NCBI GenBank assembly: GCA_004335635.1
Contig: QAXH01005413.1
Location: 1-64,000 of the forward strand
Direction of reading: 5' to 3'
Length of the DNA stretch: 64,000 bases
Origin: Chloromonas sp. AAM2
Lineage: Eukaryota; Chlorophyta; Chlorophyceae; Chlamydomonadales; Chlamydomonadaceae
Positions 1 through 12,097 of this stretch are shown here, in pieces. A program made the position numbers and the translations under genes. The notes under the pieces were generated by a model. It was not told the DNA's origin. It searched no databases and saw only the letters and a program-made list of their open reading frames with translations. The stretch's first letter is position 1; each line of letters opens with the position of its first letter.

Positions 1-92
1 CATCCCAGACAAGCATTTGCCAAACCCTGACATGGATGGCATTGAGCTAAGCCATGAGAGCGGCATATCTCCCCAGATCCAGTTAAACTCAC

Positions 93-3000
93 CATCATTT
101 GCAACCGCTCGGGAGGCACACCGGCAGCGGCAGCTCCATACATGAAGAAAGGGTTGAGTGCAAGTCCATGTGGCATGCCCATGCCCATGGGTGGCAGCAT
201 GAGGCCTTCCATGCCCCGCATGCCTAGGGCAGCCTGGGCCATTCGGTCACCATTGGCAGCCGCCAGCTGCTGCTGGGCCAGCGTTTGCTGCTGCTGCTGC
301 TGTGCCTGCGGCTGCTGGGCTTGTGCATGCGCCTGCTGCTGTGCCAGCGCCAGCTGTGCCTGTTGCTGCTGGCTGGTTGGCGTCTGGCCACCAACAGATG
401 TCCCAGTCGGCTGGCCGCTGCCCTGCGGTTCCTGCTTGGGCTTGCCGGTACCAGCCAGCTGCTGCGGCTGGTGTGGCTGGGCGCCCCCGCAGCTGGTGAC
501 AGCCAGGGCATTGCGCTGGGAGCGCTGGGATGCACTGCTGACTGGCTGCCGGGTTGATTGGTTAGAATGAGCTTCGTGTGAGGCAGTTGGCTGGGATGGC
601 TGGATGGCAGCTGAAGGCTGGGTAGGTGGTGCTTCACCCCAGGAATGCATCAGCCCAGCCAACTGGTGCTGCACCGCAGCAGCTGCAGCAGCATGCTGGG
701 CCATTGCCTGCTGGTGCTGCTGCTGTGCATGTGCTTGCTGGTTTGCCTGTTGCTGCTGGGCTTGCGCTTGCTGCTGCCTAGCCATGTTCATGCTCAAGGC
801 TAAATGCTGCTGTATTAAAGGTGGTAGCAAGTGAGGTGGGATGTCTCCAGGCTTACCACCATAACCACCCATCATCCCAGGAAAACCGCCAAGGAGCCCA
901 AGGTTTGGAACTCCACCCCCATGTCCCATCAGATCATGCATCAGGCTCCCATGACCCATGCCTAGCATGCCATCTGGCAAGCCAGCACGCCATTGCGGGG
1001 GTAGCATTCCGGGAAGCATACCAGGCATGCCACCAAGGCCGCCAAGGCCGAACGGCTGCCCACCCAGCTGCATTTGCATCAGTTGTGCGTGCCGCAGTTG
1101 TGCTGCAGCAGCCGCCTGCTGCTGCTGTTGCTGCTGGTGGTCGCTGGCTGGCTGCTGCTGGCAAGCCGCACCTGCTGGGTCACTGTCCTGGGTAGAACCA
1201 TTGCGATTACCAGCGGATTGAGGTGGGGGCATGCTGCCAGGCAGTTGCTGGGTAGCTGCAGCTTGGCCCGACTGGCCAGCTGTGACCCCATTAGAATTGA
1301 GGCTGGCTGGTGGCTGGCTGCTGCCAGCTGCAGCCTGATGCTGCATGGCAAGCGCCGCCATCATTGCCTGGTGATGTTTCTGCTGCATCATTAGTACGTG
1401 CTGCATGGCTAAGTGCTGCTGCATGTCGTGCATGCCTAGCATGCCACCTCCGCCCAGCCCTCCAGGATACATTGCCCCTGCAGCCGCTGCTGCTGCAGCT
1501 TGGTTGGACATGGCAAATGGTGCAGTTGGTTGTGCTCCATCTGCCCCAACACTCGCAGCTTGACCACCAACCGGGCTAGTGCGTTCAGTTGCTCGCTCTT
1601 CCACAGCAGCAACTGCTTCTGATGGTGCTTGTGGTGCTGGTCCACCTGTCTCCAACGATGGTGCAAGCGAAGGCTGCCGAGCGAGGCCTTGTGAACTTTG
1701 CTGGTGCTGCTGGTGCTGGACGGCAGCTGGGGACGTGAGAGCTGCTCCACCAAAGCGCTGCTGGTGCTGGTGCTGTGGCCGCTGCATAGCTCCAGGAAGC
1801 TGCTGTGAGTCAGCAGCACCAGCACCAGCACCAGCACCAGCGCCACCTTGTTGAGGCTGCTGCTGCTGCTGTGACGGTTGAACAGGCCAGTCCGCAGCCG
1901 GTGTGGAGACTGCGGGAGCCAGACTGCCATCTGCGGCCCTTCCCGCCTGCAGCAGTCTGCCATCCCCGCCAGCTTCATTACTGGGCCGATGTGGCTGCAA
2001 GCCAGCGCCTGGTGGTGGGCCCTCCACTCCTGTCATGGCACTTGGCTGGCTGAGGCCCAGAGCAGCATCAGCATTGCCTTGGGCACTAGGCGGGTGGGCA
2101 GCGACAGGCGCGCGGGGCGCAGGTCGTGCGGTCAACCGGCTCCGGCCGGGCATAGCGCCCCATGTGCTGGATGGCATGTCCCCTTCACCACTATCCTGTG
2201 GACAGCACAAGCAACGCAGTTGAGGCTATTAGGAAGGCTAGCGTGCCACATGATGCATGGTCTCATTGGCTCAGTAGATCTGACCAGCAATCGGCAACAG
2301 GAACAGCTTCCTCACGTTCATGCAAACCCCATGCAAAACCAGGGCCTCACATATCCTTACTGCAGCTTCTGCAGGCAAAGTGTGCCTGTTTGACCTCAAC
2401 CCCACCGCTACATTTATGGTCGCATGTTTTATTAGGGCAAACGCCTCCTGTCAGTGCCTTCTGCCGACCTAAGTCATTAATATACATCACTATGGATGGG
2501 ACTCTGCAGGGAGTTTACCCTCCTGTTTAAATGACTGTAGCCAATACTGATAATGAGCGCAGTCCCACCTGAGAGTCATCCATGAGCAGGCCGCCCGAGG
2601 GTTCATCGAACTCCATCTGCCACAGGTCCTCCAGGCTGTTAGCGTTGGGCCCAGCACCGCCCACACCCAACTGATCCTGCCAAACGGATTGGTCAACAGA
2701 ACACAACACAGTGACTGCACGTCTGTCCAACAGGTCAGCCAAGAGCCACTGAGAGGCACTGCAAATCTTCAATACAGCCAATTCTTCAATAAAGCCCGCA
2801 CGGCTGGCCAGCCAAGATAGCCTGCTTCACATTGCCAAAAACAACAAGCTGCTTGAAGCTGCGAGTTCTAACTGAACGCATTTTTGCAGGCTGAGAAAAC
2901 CACCGCCGCATGCTTTTACGCTCAAATTACGTGCAAGCTGATAAGCCCTGCTCGGTGATCATACTTCGCCAGCCAACCCTGCACCTTCTGCCGCCGGAGT

Positions 3001-6000
3001 CATTTGCCCGACATCGGCAGCCCGCTCATTTCCTGTCCTGCCCCGACAGCCCATCACTTACCAGTCCCGGAGTGGTTCCAGTGTCGTGGTTCCAGGAGCT
3101 GAAGAGGTTGTCCAGAAGCTCAGGCTCATCATTGCCAGACCCGCCCGGCCCATCCCGATTGCCACCAAACATGGCCTGGCCGCTGGCCCCGCGCCCGCCA
3201 CAACCTCCATCCCCGCCGCCAGTCCCGTACAAGCCCTGTCCTGACCTATCAAACATTACCTGATCCGCAGACGCACTGCCACCATTGCCGCCGCCGCCGT
3301 CGAACATGGACTGGCCCGCCACCCCGCCACCGCCATCCGTCCCGTCAGACCCGCCGAAAATAACATTGCTTTCGCCGGAGCCATTGCGTGATGGGTCAAG
3401 GCCAAGGCCGAACAACACCTGACTAGAAGAATTGCCGCCACCGTTGCTGATACGACCGTACAGTCCCGCTCCTGGCGGGCCTGTGGCCGCACAGCCTCCA
3501 CCTCCATTGCCACCATACATGCCTTGGTTCATGCTGCCTGTGACCCCAGCACCTCCAAACATGTTGCCCTGGCCCATGCTGTGTCCTGCCGGCCCCGCAT
3601 TGGGGCCATTGCCGCCAAACACGGACTGTGGCTGTGAGGTGCCCGCTCTAGCATACATAGCTTGTTCGCTCATGCCGTACATGCCTGGATCCAAGGCAGG
3701 GGCAGAAGTGCCTCCACTGCCGTACATGGTCTGACTGCCCTGCCGCTGCTGCTGCTGCTGGCTGGCCTGCTGCTGCTGCTCCATCTGAGCCATGTCTTCT
3801 GCACAGCTAGACATGAGGCCAGGTGTGAAGACTTGGCTCATGCTGCCATACATCATACGCTCGGCATCAGCCTGACGGGCAGCCAGCATGCCCTTCTCCC
3901 CCTGCAGTTCCATGCCACCAGCCAGCTGCTGCTGCTGTTGCAAGCCAGAAGCCTGCTGCTGGTGCGTTTGGTGTTGCCGCTGCTGCGCCTGCATGTGCTG
4001 CTGCTGCTGTTGCTGCAAGCCGCTGAAATTCCTGTCAAACTCTTCCCTTGCATGCTGCTGTGCCTGCTGCAACTCGCTGGCTGGCATTGACATTTGCAGC
4101 GAGAGCTGCTGGTGCTGGTGCTGCTGTCGGTCAGTTGCGTCCATCCAGGCGCTAGAGCCGCCTTGCACCTCAGTAGAGGCGACTCTGTTGCACTGCTCTG
4201 CGAACAGGAGTGTGGCCTGAGTCATGGAAGGTGTGGGGCAGCAGACACCGCCACCACCCCCTTCACCGCCTGTGCTGAGCTCCACTAGATGGGCTGTGGC
4301 TCCAGCTGCACCTGCAAGCATATCACTTTACATAGCTTGTTTGAAACGCGAGAGTACAGTACCCCAAGATTTGGGCGCAGTACAGTATCAGTAATCCTTC
4401 ATTGGAACCATCAGCAGACGCAACGCCAGCTCATAAGGCAACAACCGGGCTGGGCAGCGATTTCCTTATTGCATGCCCTGGAGGGCGCACCGACATGACA
4501 ACTGGCGCCCGGGCTAAGGGAGACCATCAGAAGACAACAACGAACAAAGTAGTGGGATAAGCAGGGTCGATGGTTTGGGAGGCGGTGTTGTTGAACTGAA
4601 ACAGATCTTCCCGACATTTCGCGTTTTGATGGTTGGGGGCATCATGCTCATGCTTTGACTATGATTGGTCATTCTTCTTGCGGCACAGTGATGATGAAGT
4701 GGGGCACACCATTCGCAACAGTCCTACTGAACTTGGTGCATGTGGACTGCAGTGGTTGGGCCACACAGCCAGGAATGTTTAAGCCATGGGCAACTGACGA
4801 CTGGAAAGCCTCCCCCCCTGGTGTGAGTGGACGCCCTGGGTTTGACAGTCCTTTGACCCCACGACAGTCCTTTAACCCCACACCCAAGTGGCAGACGTGC
4901 AGGCTTGCCGGGTCTGTGAGCTCACAAACGGTAAGCATCTCCTTCCATCTGTACGCCCAACTGCGGATGCTGCATGGTATCAGGGCATGCTGATCACCAC
5001 GCACCTTCAGACTGAGCCGTTACTGCGTGCTGGCTCTTCCTAGGTGGTGCTTGCTGCAGATCCTCAGCCTGACCAGAGGCTGCTGAGTGGCGCTTTTGGC
5101 GCCCGCCTCCCGCACCACCGCCAGCATGGCCAGCCTGGTGTTGTTTGTGGTCCTTGTTGTGGTCTTTGTGTTCCTTATGCTCAGCAGTGCTGGCGCCGCT
5201 CTGATGCTTGTATGAGCGAAGGCCTGTGTGTGCCGAGCCCCGCTTGCTTGAAGCCTGCATGTAGGAGGTTGACGTGGAGCTTAACGAAAATTGAGTGGCC
5301 CTGCGCTAGCCCATCCATGCCCAAGCCTGCATTGCTGAAGCCAATTCTGCATGGCATGTGCCGTGCCTGCCCAAGCCTGTGCATCCTGAACCTCATGCCT
5401 GCATATCCCAGCTACTGATGTGCACACGGCTGAGGCTGCGGCTGCGCCCCAGCCCACATAGCTGACTTCATGTATGGCTGTGGCTGTGGCTCCTCAACAC
5501 CAAACAGCCCTCCCACCAGTGTGGTTCCAGTGGCCCAGAGGAAGCCCCAATGCAACAGCCTGAACCGTACAGGGCATGATGCAAATGGTTCCTACCGGTG
5601 GGCTGATGGATCTGAGGGCAGGCGGTGGCAATGGTGCCAGCAGCATCACAATGTCGCCTGTGTTGGGCAGCTCCGCTGCGCACGCTTCGCATGCGTGCTT
5701 ATGACGCTTGGGGTCCGTGTGATGGCTGGCACGCTGCAGTATACAGGCAGGGTATGGATGCCAATCAGCTAGTGTGGGCACTGGTGCACAACCACACCTG
5801 ATCTCCGGGACGGACAAGGGACTGTCCTGAAGCCCTACGAAGACGACCGTGGACCTTATCGCTTACCGTGGCCTTGAACGCGCAACAATAAGAGCATAGC
5901 GGCCAGCGGGTGTGCCTGTTGGACAGCTTATTAGCGCTGTGGACCTGCAAGGCAACGAATGTTCAGACAAGGGCTTGGGTGGTGACGGCGCCTTTCCCAC

Positions 6001-6138
6001 CCAATAGCAAGGCAATTGCTGACAGCACACCTCGATATCGCATGCAGAACACAGCCGGGCGGCGTCCTCCTCGCACTCCAGGACGCACTCGCTCTTGCCG
6101 CACAGGGTGCACATCGCTTTGCTCGCCGCGTGTTTCAT
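93..6138 (-). CDS. B-box zinc finger protein with giant Gln/Gly/Met-rich tail (C-terminus outside window)
   Basis: Exons on the minus strand are 6138-6031, 5944-5867, 5733-5596, 5254-5005, 4311-3062, 2676-2569 and 2195-93. All join in phase, giving about 1345 residues, and the donor at 92/93 leads off the window. Residues 10-47 form a complete plant-type B-box split by intron 1: Cys10, Cys13, Cys22, Asp25, Cys30, Cys33, Asp34, His38, His47. Two further CxxC pairs follow (53/56 and 77/80). The rest is low complexity: a Lys/His/Asp stretch (exon 4), about 14 hydrophobic-[FY]-G motifs in Gly-rich linkers plus polyQ (exon 5), and Q/A/M/G-rich sequence (exon 7). B-box proteins are usually transcriptional regulators in light and clock pathways; some algal CONSTANS-like proteins also carry a CCT domain, which here could lie beyond the window. 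An extra Pro/Gln exon near 5440-5520 is possible. Nuclear regulator is inferred. The start is the first ATG in frame before the B-box. Confidence 0.85.
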
Positions 6139-6674
6139 GCTGATGGGGCGGGGTTTCACTGCCCAAGGAAGCCTGGCCGGGAATAAGAGCTGGTCCGCTA
6201 CGCTAACCAGCGTCGCCTGTCATTCTGTGAAGCAGCTGCTTTGCTGATGTCCTCGCTGGCTCGTCTCGGATTTCTTGTCTGGGAGACGTGTACCGGTGTC
6301 TTTCGCCCGTCCACCTTCCGGCACTGGTTCGTCTGGCAGATTGGCAGTTTAAGCAGACGTATTCGGCTGCCGCCTGTGACTGTTGTGATGCCGCACTCTT
6401 AAACAATTTTGTTGGGCCCTGCGCCAATGTTGGTCGCAGGGTTGACCATATTGCAATGTCGTATCCGAACCAAAGGAGAAAGGCAAGCGGCTTTGCGCAA
6501 CAATCTGTTTCTTTCCTGTCACGTGCCGGATGTTGCAAGGTTGCGAGCTCGACAGCTGGAGCCTTGGAGTTCCAGAATCCTTGCCTTGCCTCCTGCCGTA
6601 GGCATTTGTGAAGGCTGCATCTGTTTGAGGCAGCGGGAGGTATCCCAGAACTTTGAACTGCGAGTGCGCGTGAA
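6139..6674. promoter_or_regulatory. Shared divergent upstream region of the B-box gene and MND1
   Basis: This 536-bp stretch separates the start codon of the minus-strand B-box gene from the start codon of the plus-strand MND1 gene. It must hold both 5' UTRs and probably both core promoters. I saw no clear TATA box and no coding exon. Bidirectional use is inferred from the head-to-head layout. Confidence 0.5.
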
Positions 6675-9600
6675 ATGTCCAAGCGCAAGGGCTTGTCCAT
6701 GGACGAGAAGGGAGCCAAGCTGCTTGAGATATTTCACGAGGCTGGTGAAGTTTTCTCGATCAAGGAAATAGAGAAACTTGGTCCCAAGAAAGGCGTCATC
6801 GCCCAGAGCATCAAAGACGTCATCCAGGTGCAGTGGTAAACGTACGCAACAGCGGATCTCCAGTGCCTTTATGGGCTTCCCAAGGTAGCCTAGTTCTTGC
6901 ATTGGTATGGTGTACATTGCAGGCCTTGGTGAACGATGACTTGGTCCACATGGAGAAGATAGGGTCTTCAAACTTCTACTGGTAAGACACGCGCAGACCG
7001 GACACCTTTCATGTTGCGAGGACAATTAAGGCCTAAAGGTTTACCTAGACATGGGATCCACGGCCGCTGCCATGTATCATGATGGGGTCTGGCCTGATAC
7101 CCGGCAACACATCACACACATGATTTCTCGTGTTTGCCGCAGGAGCTTTCCATCTGAACAGACAGTCAAGGTGGGCGTAAATATATGGTATATACATGGT
7201 CATACCATACCTGTCAGGACCCTTTGCTGCGTGACCTCAGCCCGTGGCAGCGTTGCTGACACTCCAGCACTGCTCAAATATCTCAAGCTTTCAGCCACAT
7301 TATGCAGCTGGCACGTCACCCTCTGCATGGCATTCTGTGTTTTGAAACAATGCAAACCATAGGCACATGGCAGCTGAGCTGGGAGCATGACACAGTCAAC
7401 CAGCGCTTGTGACAGGCAGAACACTCGGCCTCACAGATCACAATCCATCGCAAAGTCCACTCAGTTGCAGCACTCCAACTTGGTTGTATAGTAATGCAAT
7501 TGTCCTGGGGTACAGATGAAAGACTCGCTCCTGGGAAATGCGCATGATGCTTGCCAGCCATTTAAAGCAGCAGCATCAGGCAGACCACTTGACCAAGCAC
7601 TACTGGTGGCTTGTCCTTTGCAGCTTAGCACCACTATCCTACAGACGGAGCAGCAGACCGAGGGCTTGAGGCAGAAGCGAGCCAAGCTGGAGGCTGAGGT
7701 GGACAGGAGGAAAGTGGGACAGGAGGATGCGGTGAGGGACAGGGCTGGGCCGGATGGTACAAGTGTGAGGGCTGGGTTGAGCAGTGGAACGTTTGGTGGT
7801 CGACTATAAAACGGTTGTAAAAAAGAAAGCAAAAAAAACTCTGCGGAGTGCAAAGCGAAGAAAGGAAAGGTATGCTGAAGTGAAAAGAAGCAGGGGCAGG
7901 GATAAAGGATAAGAGATTGTTTGAAGTCTATCTCAGTGCAGACAGTGGGGAAAACCATGTCTGCTGTTCAGAAAGGCACAGCACAGGGGCCATCAGGTTG
8001 AAATTGCACAAGTTTTACCAGTGTTTTGCCGGGTTTTCCTTTGATGTTTGCTTAGGCGCTGCGTTCGGAACTGACCGCTAGCCTGTCCGCGTTGAGGCAA
8101 GAGGTTGCCTGCATTGAGTCTACCTTGGAGAGCTACAGAGACCAGGACCCTGAAACTATCCGGGCAATCGGTGAGTGCGACCTGGTGTGACGGACAAGAG
8201 TGTGATTGCGATAATGGGTTTACTGCAGTTGGGTTTTTTCCTTTAAAGGACCAATGCCAGCCTGCCCCACTGGGTGTACAGGCTGGATGCGAATAGGGTA
8301 TGGGTAATCGTGACTGGACATACTCAACACATGCTTCAGCTTTCACTCATCTGGTCATCAGGTAAGAGGAGCACGGGGTTACTTGAGGAATAGACCAGTG
8401 TGCTACGCTCGATGCATGGCACCTAACACATGCATTCATCTCATGAAAGTGAGGCATGGTCAGAACAGCTTGAAGCAATGGCCCTTGCGGCAAGCTGCAT
8501 GGGCTCAGAATCTAGCGCATGGCGGGCGGATTGTGGTGCGGCCCCAGCCGCGAGTGCGACCTTGTGTATGGGTATCCAGTAGGGATGGGAGGCATGGGTG
8601 CGCGTAGCTGTGGCATGTGCACGCTTGTGGTTGTGGTGCACCATTGCCCACCATCACCATTTTGTTGGCATTGTTTATCTAGTTCAACCTCGATTGTTAT
8701 TACTAATCCCGAGGCCTCTCTTACCTCTGGACTTTTAATACCTCAAAATACAGCAGGTATGTCTCTTATCATGTTGACCAGTCCATACCACACCTTGCTG
8801 TTGTTAGTGCTGTTGTTGATGCTGTTGTTGCTGTTGATGATGACATGGTCACAGGTTAAGTGTGCCTGACAGGGGCCAGCGCCCCGACAGACAAGGGCTC
8901 AACAGACAAGGGCACCAAGGCTGCATATAGAGACGTGACGAGAAGCAATAGTCCCACTGTATTTCCTGTGCCGCCCCGCGCGCAGGCGAGGGCACGGAAG
9001 TGGCCAAGGCGTCAGCGAACAGGTGGCTAGGTGAGGCCAAGGAGCACTATGCGCGGGAATGGTTTCGGCTGCTGCACCGTAGGCCCATCTATTAGGCAAG
9101 TCTGTGAATGTCGTATAGTGATGACGATGATGGGGGATGATCATCAGCTCGTTGCACCTGACGTGCCAATCACATGTCAACCGGGGCTGGTCTGAGCGCT
9201 CAGACCAGCCCCATACACATGTGTGCACCAAAACCACCCATGAGGCTCCACCCACGCACCACTGTCCCATTTTGTGCACCAAATGATTCCCCAGCCGTCT
9301 CATCGCCGTGTTGATACTTAGAGTTGTTCACAGCAGGACAGCTGTCAAACGACACTGGATGGTTGTCTACCACCCTGACCTGACCTGAGCAGGACAGGAC
9401 TAAGCCTGGAAGAGAGACAAAACAGGGCAAGAAGAAGCGAGGCAGGCAGGCACCCGTTGGCTGGAGAGCGCATTATCGCCATCACTACCCCTGGTATTCT
9501 TCCCATGTGCTTTTTCTCCATGTGCCATGTCATGCAGACAACACCCACTGCCTCGCCTCCTGGTGCAAGAAGAAGTTCCCGAACATGGAGGAGGCGCTTA

Positions 9601-10123
9601 CTGGGCTGTACAAGGAGGTGTGTGATGTGACGTATCGTTGTGTTTGTTTTACAGCAGGGAAGCCGTCAAAAGCCGCGGGATGGGATGGGTACCGCCCCGA
9701 CCTACCCCGAGCAAGTAAGGCGGAAAGGCAAAGTTACACAGAATCGAAGGCAGGGAGAAGCAGAAGGCATGAACGGAAGCCGAAAGCCAGGGATGTGCTT
9801 GCTGGCCAGGAGAAGCGACCATGTGAGCCTAGAGACAAGTCCATATGGGACTGATGTCGGTGCATGTCAGTTGTGTGCACTGCTCCTCCTGACCATTTGG
9901 GTGCTTCACAGCAGGGCGACAATCGGATACCGTTGCTACCTTCAAACAATATACATAAACAATGCAGCTGTCAATCCCCACACTGGCGACACTTAGATGT
10001 GATTGGATATGTCAGGGTTGATGGACGGTTGAAGTTGAGCCCTGACCGTTTTCTGGCAAGCCCAATGTGTGCATTCTGCCGCTGCAGCACAACTACAGCG
10101 ATTCCCTGGAGTACGTCAGCTGA
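6675..10123 (+). CDS. MND1: Meiotic nuclear division protein 1 (MND1)
   Basis: Eight exons join in phase: 6675-6827, 6923-6981, 7143-7170, 7624-7731, 8056-8170, 8986-9030, 9538-9617 and 10088-10123. They encode 207 residues, close to the 205 of human MND1. The N-terminus (MSKRKGLSMDEKG, then EIEKLGPKKGV) and the segments LVNDDLV, NFYWSFPS and ANRWLD are hallmarks of the family. Residues 1-70 are the winged-helix part. The Lys/Glu/Gln-rich middle is the coiled coil that pairs with HOP2. MND1-HOP2 helps DMC1 and RAD51 promote strand invasion in meiosis. The gene implies that the organism keeps a sexual cycle. The last exon is only 36 bases and lies behind a 470-base intron holding a dispersed repeat; its call rests on phase, a good acceptor and the expected short acidic/aromatic end (SLEYVS), so it is the least certain exon. 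Confidence 0.92.
9326..9395 (+). repeat. Dispersed repeat family R1, diverged copy in MND1 intron 6
   Basis: The copy shares with the other R1 copies the order: CAGCAGG, a GTCAAA block, a GACAC block, GGATG, ACC(G/A)CCCTGACC and a final CTGAGCA, followed by a purine-rich tail. It is the most diverged plus-strand copy. Confidence 0.5.
9651..9720 (+). repeat. Dispersed repeat family R1, copy in MND1 last intron
   Basis: It contains CAGCAGGGAAGCCGTCAAA, then GGGATGGG, TACCGCCCCGACCTACCCCG and AGCAAG, followed by a purine-rich tail of about 100 bases. It closely matches the copies at 27341 and 32191. Confidence 0.65.
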
Positions 10124-10288
10124 CATAGGGCATGCGTGCCAGCATCGGAGAGCACCACGGAACAACAAAACTGGACGCTGCAAGCGTTGGCCCGAGTGAA
10201 CACAGAGGCATGACATGAGATTCCCACATGGATTAGCGTAAATGCTAGCTGGACCCCAGTCCATATATGTACTTAGAGAGAGGGAGAG

Positions 10289-10325
<37 letters not shown>

Positions 10326-12097
10326 CAGCAGAGCGGGTCGAGCAAGGTCTGAGGCTTGACTGCTAGTGCCACTTGGGTGGTTTACACTTGGTTTGGCATC
10401 ACTCCTTACCATGGTTGCATCATCCCGCACTGCCATAACCGTGCTGTGATATGCTTCTTGCTTGTTCCGTTGTTCAGGACTTACCATCCGTATTCAGACG
10501 CTTTTCTTCCTTCTTCATAAATGGTATTACGGTGTGTGCGTTTGCGGTCTTTGCTTTTGTTATTTCTGTCTGTGCCATGCATGTGTCGTTCAAATGCATT
10601 TGCAAGCTCAGCCCCAATGTGATAGCCCCTCACGCCTTCAAGCAGTGCATGTGGGCGCTTTTGATGTGTTGCAGTTCGGGTTCCAAAACTGTTTCCTAGA
10701 TGTTTCCTAGAGGTATTTTGAACACATGAACAGGCCCATGCACTGGGGCATCCATACACTGCAGGCATGTGGTGAAACGGACGTCCGAAGGCAGGGCCAA
10801 CTATTGACCAAGATGTTCAGCACAACGGTGCATGACCTGGCACTTGGAGCATCTGGAAAATAGAACGGCTCCATTTCCGTGTGCCAATCTCATGCGCCAG
10901 GGCGCCCGTCATCAGCTCTAAGTCACAGAAGTCAAGCAGATACCGTACTGCCACAAACTAGGTTGCCAGCAGGTGTTAGCCATGATGAGATATGAATAGA
11001 ACACGAGTAGAACAGGATTTGACAGCTCGATCGGGTTCAAACTATAACCAAGCCCAAAACCCAGAATTTCGATGAAAGTTTTGCGTGGACTTTGGGAGTC
11101 CGAAATCTATTCCAAGCCATTCATGGTGATAATCAAAAATCTGGATATAATGTAAGAGCTGTGCCTGAGGATAACAGGAGAAACCGGACTGGTGTAAGGC
11201 AGACTGTCGAAAAACAGAGAAAACTGACAGGGCATTGTTGAACCCTGGAATAGAATGTGCCTGGTGAGTAGAGTGAAGCCTGTGCTTCCTTTACAAGGTG
11301 AGAGAGCATACCATCAGTCGTTACGGAGAGATTCACCGAGCCTGCAAGGGTTGGTGGCCCTTGTGGTGGTCACGTGGTCACCCCATGGGGCTCCTTTCAA
11401 AGAGTCCATAAATAGGCGATAGCAGATCCATCCAATCGTGATCGTAAAGGCGTGAAAAGCCTGATGAGGTTCCAGCTGCTGACTGGTGGCAAGCGTAGGC
11501 CTCCTGCCATCTAGTCCACGTCAGAGGAAATCTGTGTATAGCGCCATAGTTGATTCTCTATGTTCGTGCCCCACTTGTTTGGTATGCCCAGCTCACGTTT
11601 TCAGGCAGGAGAGGCTTGTGTGACTGCTCATGCTTGTGATATCTGCTGGATTCACTCATTACTGCCATACCTACGGCATGGAGCCAGGATTGCGTTGTTC
11701 CAGGGTTGCCTTAACTGACATGCCTAGGGCAGGATTGCGGTTGCAATTCCGGGGTTGGGCTTCACTGCTCGGCCTCGTTACACGCGCTGACCGGCGTCCT
11801 CCTTCTTTTTTCCTTCCCCATGCCGCTTCCGAGTGTCTGACCGACTGTCCGACTCACCAACAGATCTATCCCTCTTGTCAGCAGCCTTGGCAGCAGCCTT
11901 GGCAGTATTAGTGGACAGCATTAGTGGTGTGAGTGTGCGTATCACAGGCCATTGTTTACGCAGAACTTCCTCATTTTGCCTCATATAACACAGTGTGACA
12001 CGTCAGGAAGGTAGAATAAAATGGCATTCTCACTGAGTGGCTTTCTTTTTCACCCATATCACCCACTTCACCCATGGCAGATGGTTAGCCTGCCGGT
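10124..12097. other. Intergenic region between MND1 and the ferric reductase
   Basis: Apart from a GA microsatellite I see no supported gene here. A minus-strand open stretch near 11778-11984 rich in Ala, Lys, Asp and Arg is the only protein-like segment; it lacks convincing partner exons. A 19-base sequence (ACGCGCTGACCGGCGTCCT) near 11783 recurs near 15210 in a ferric reductase intron. Confidence 0.5.
10292..10322. repeat. (AG)n microsatellite
   Basis: About 15 perfect AG units, with an impure GA-rich lead from 10275. Confidence 0.95.

Noticed and set aside
142..834. Plus-strand Cys/Leu-rich ORFs
   Set aside because: They are the complement of CAG/CAA-rich coding sequence in the B-box gene; the minus frame is open throughout with proper splice sites.
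5288..5540. Pro/Gln-rich exon between B-box exons 3 and 4
   Set aside because: The peptide looks real in part (EEPQPQPYMKSA), but no in-phase donor was found and direct joining of exons 3 and 4 is in phase, so it is only mentioned.
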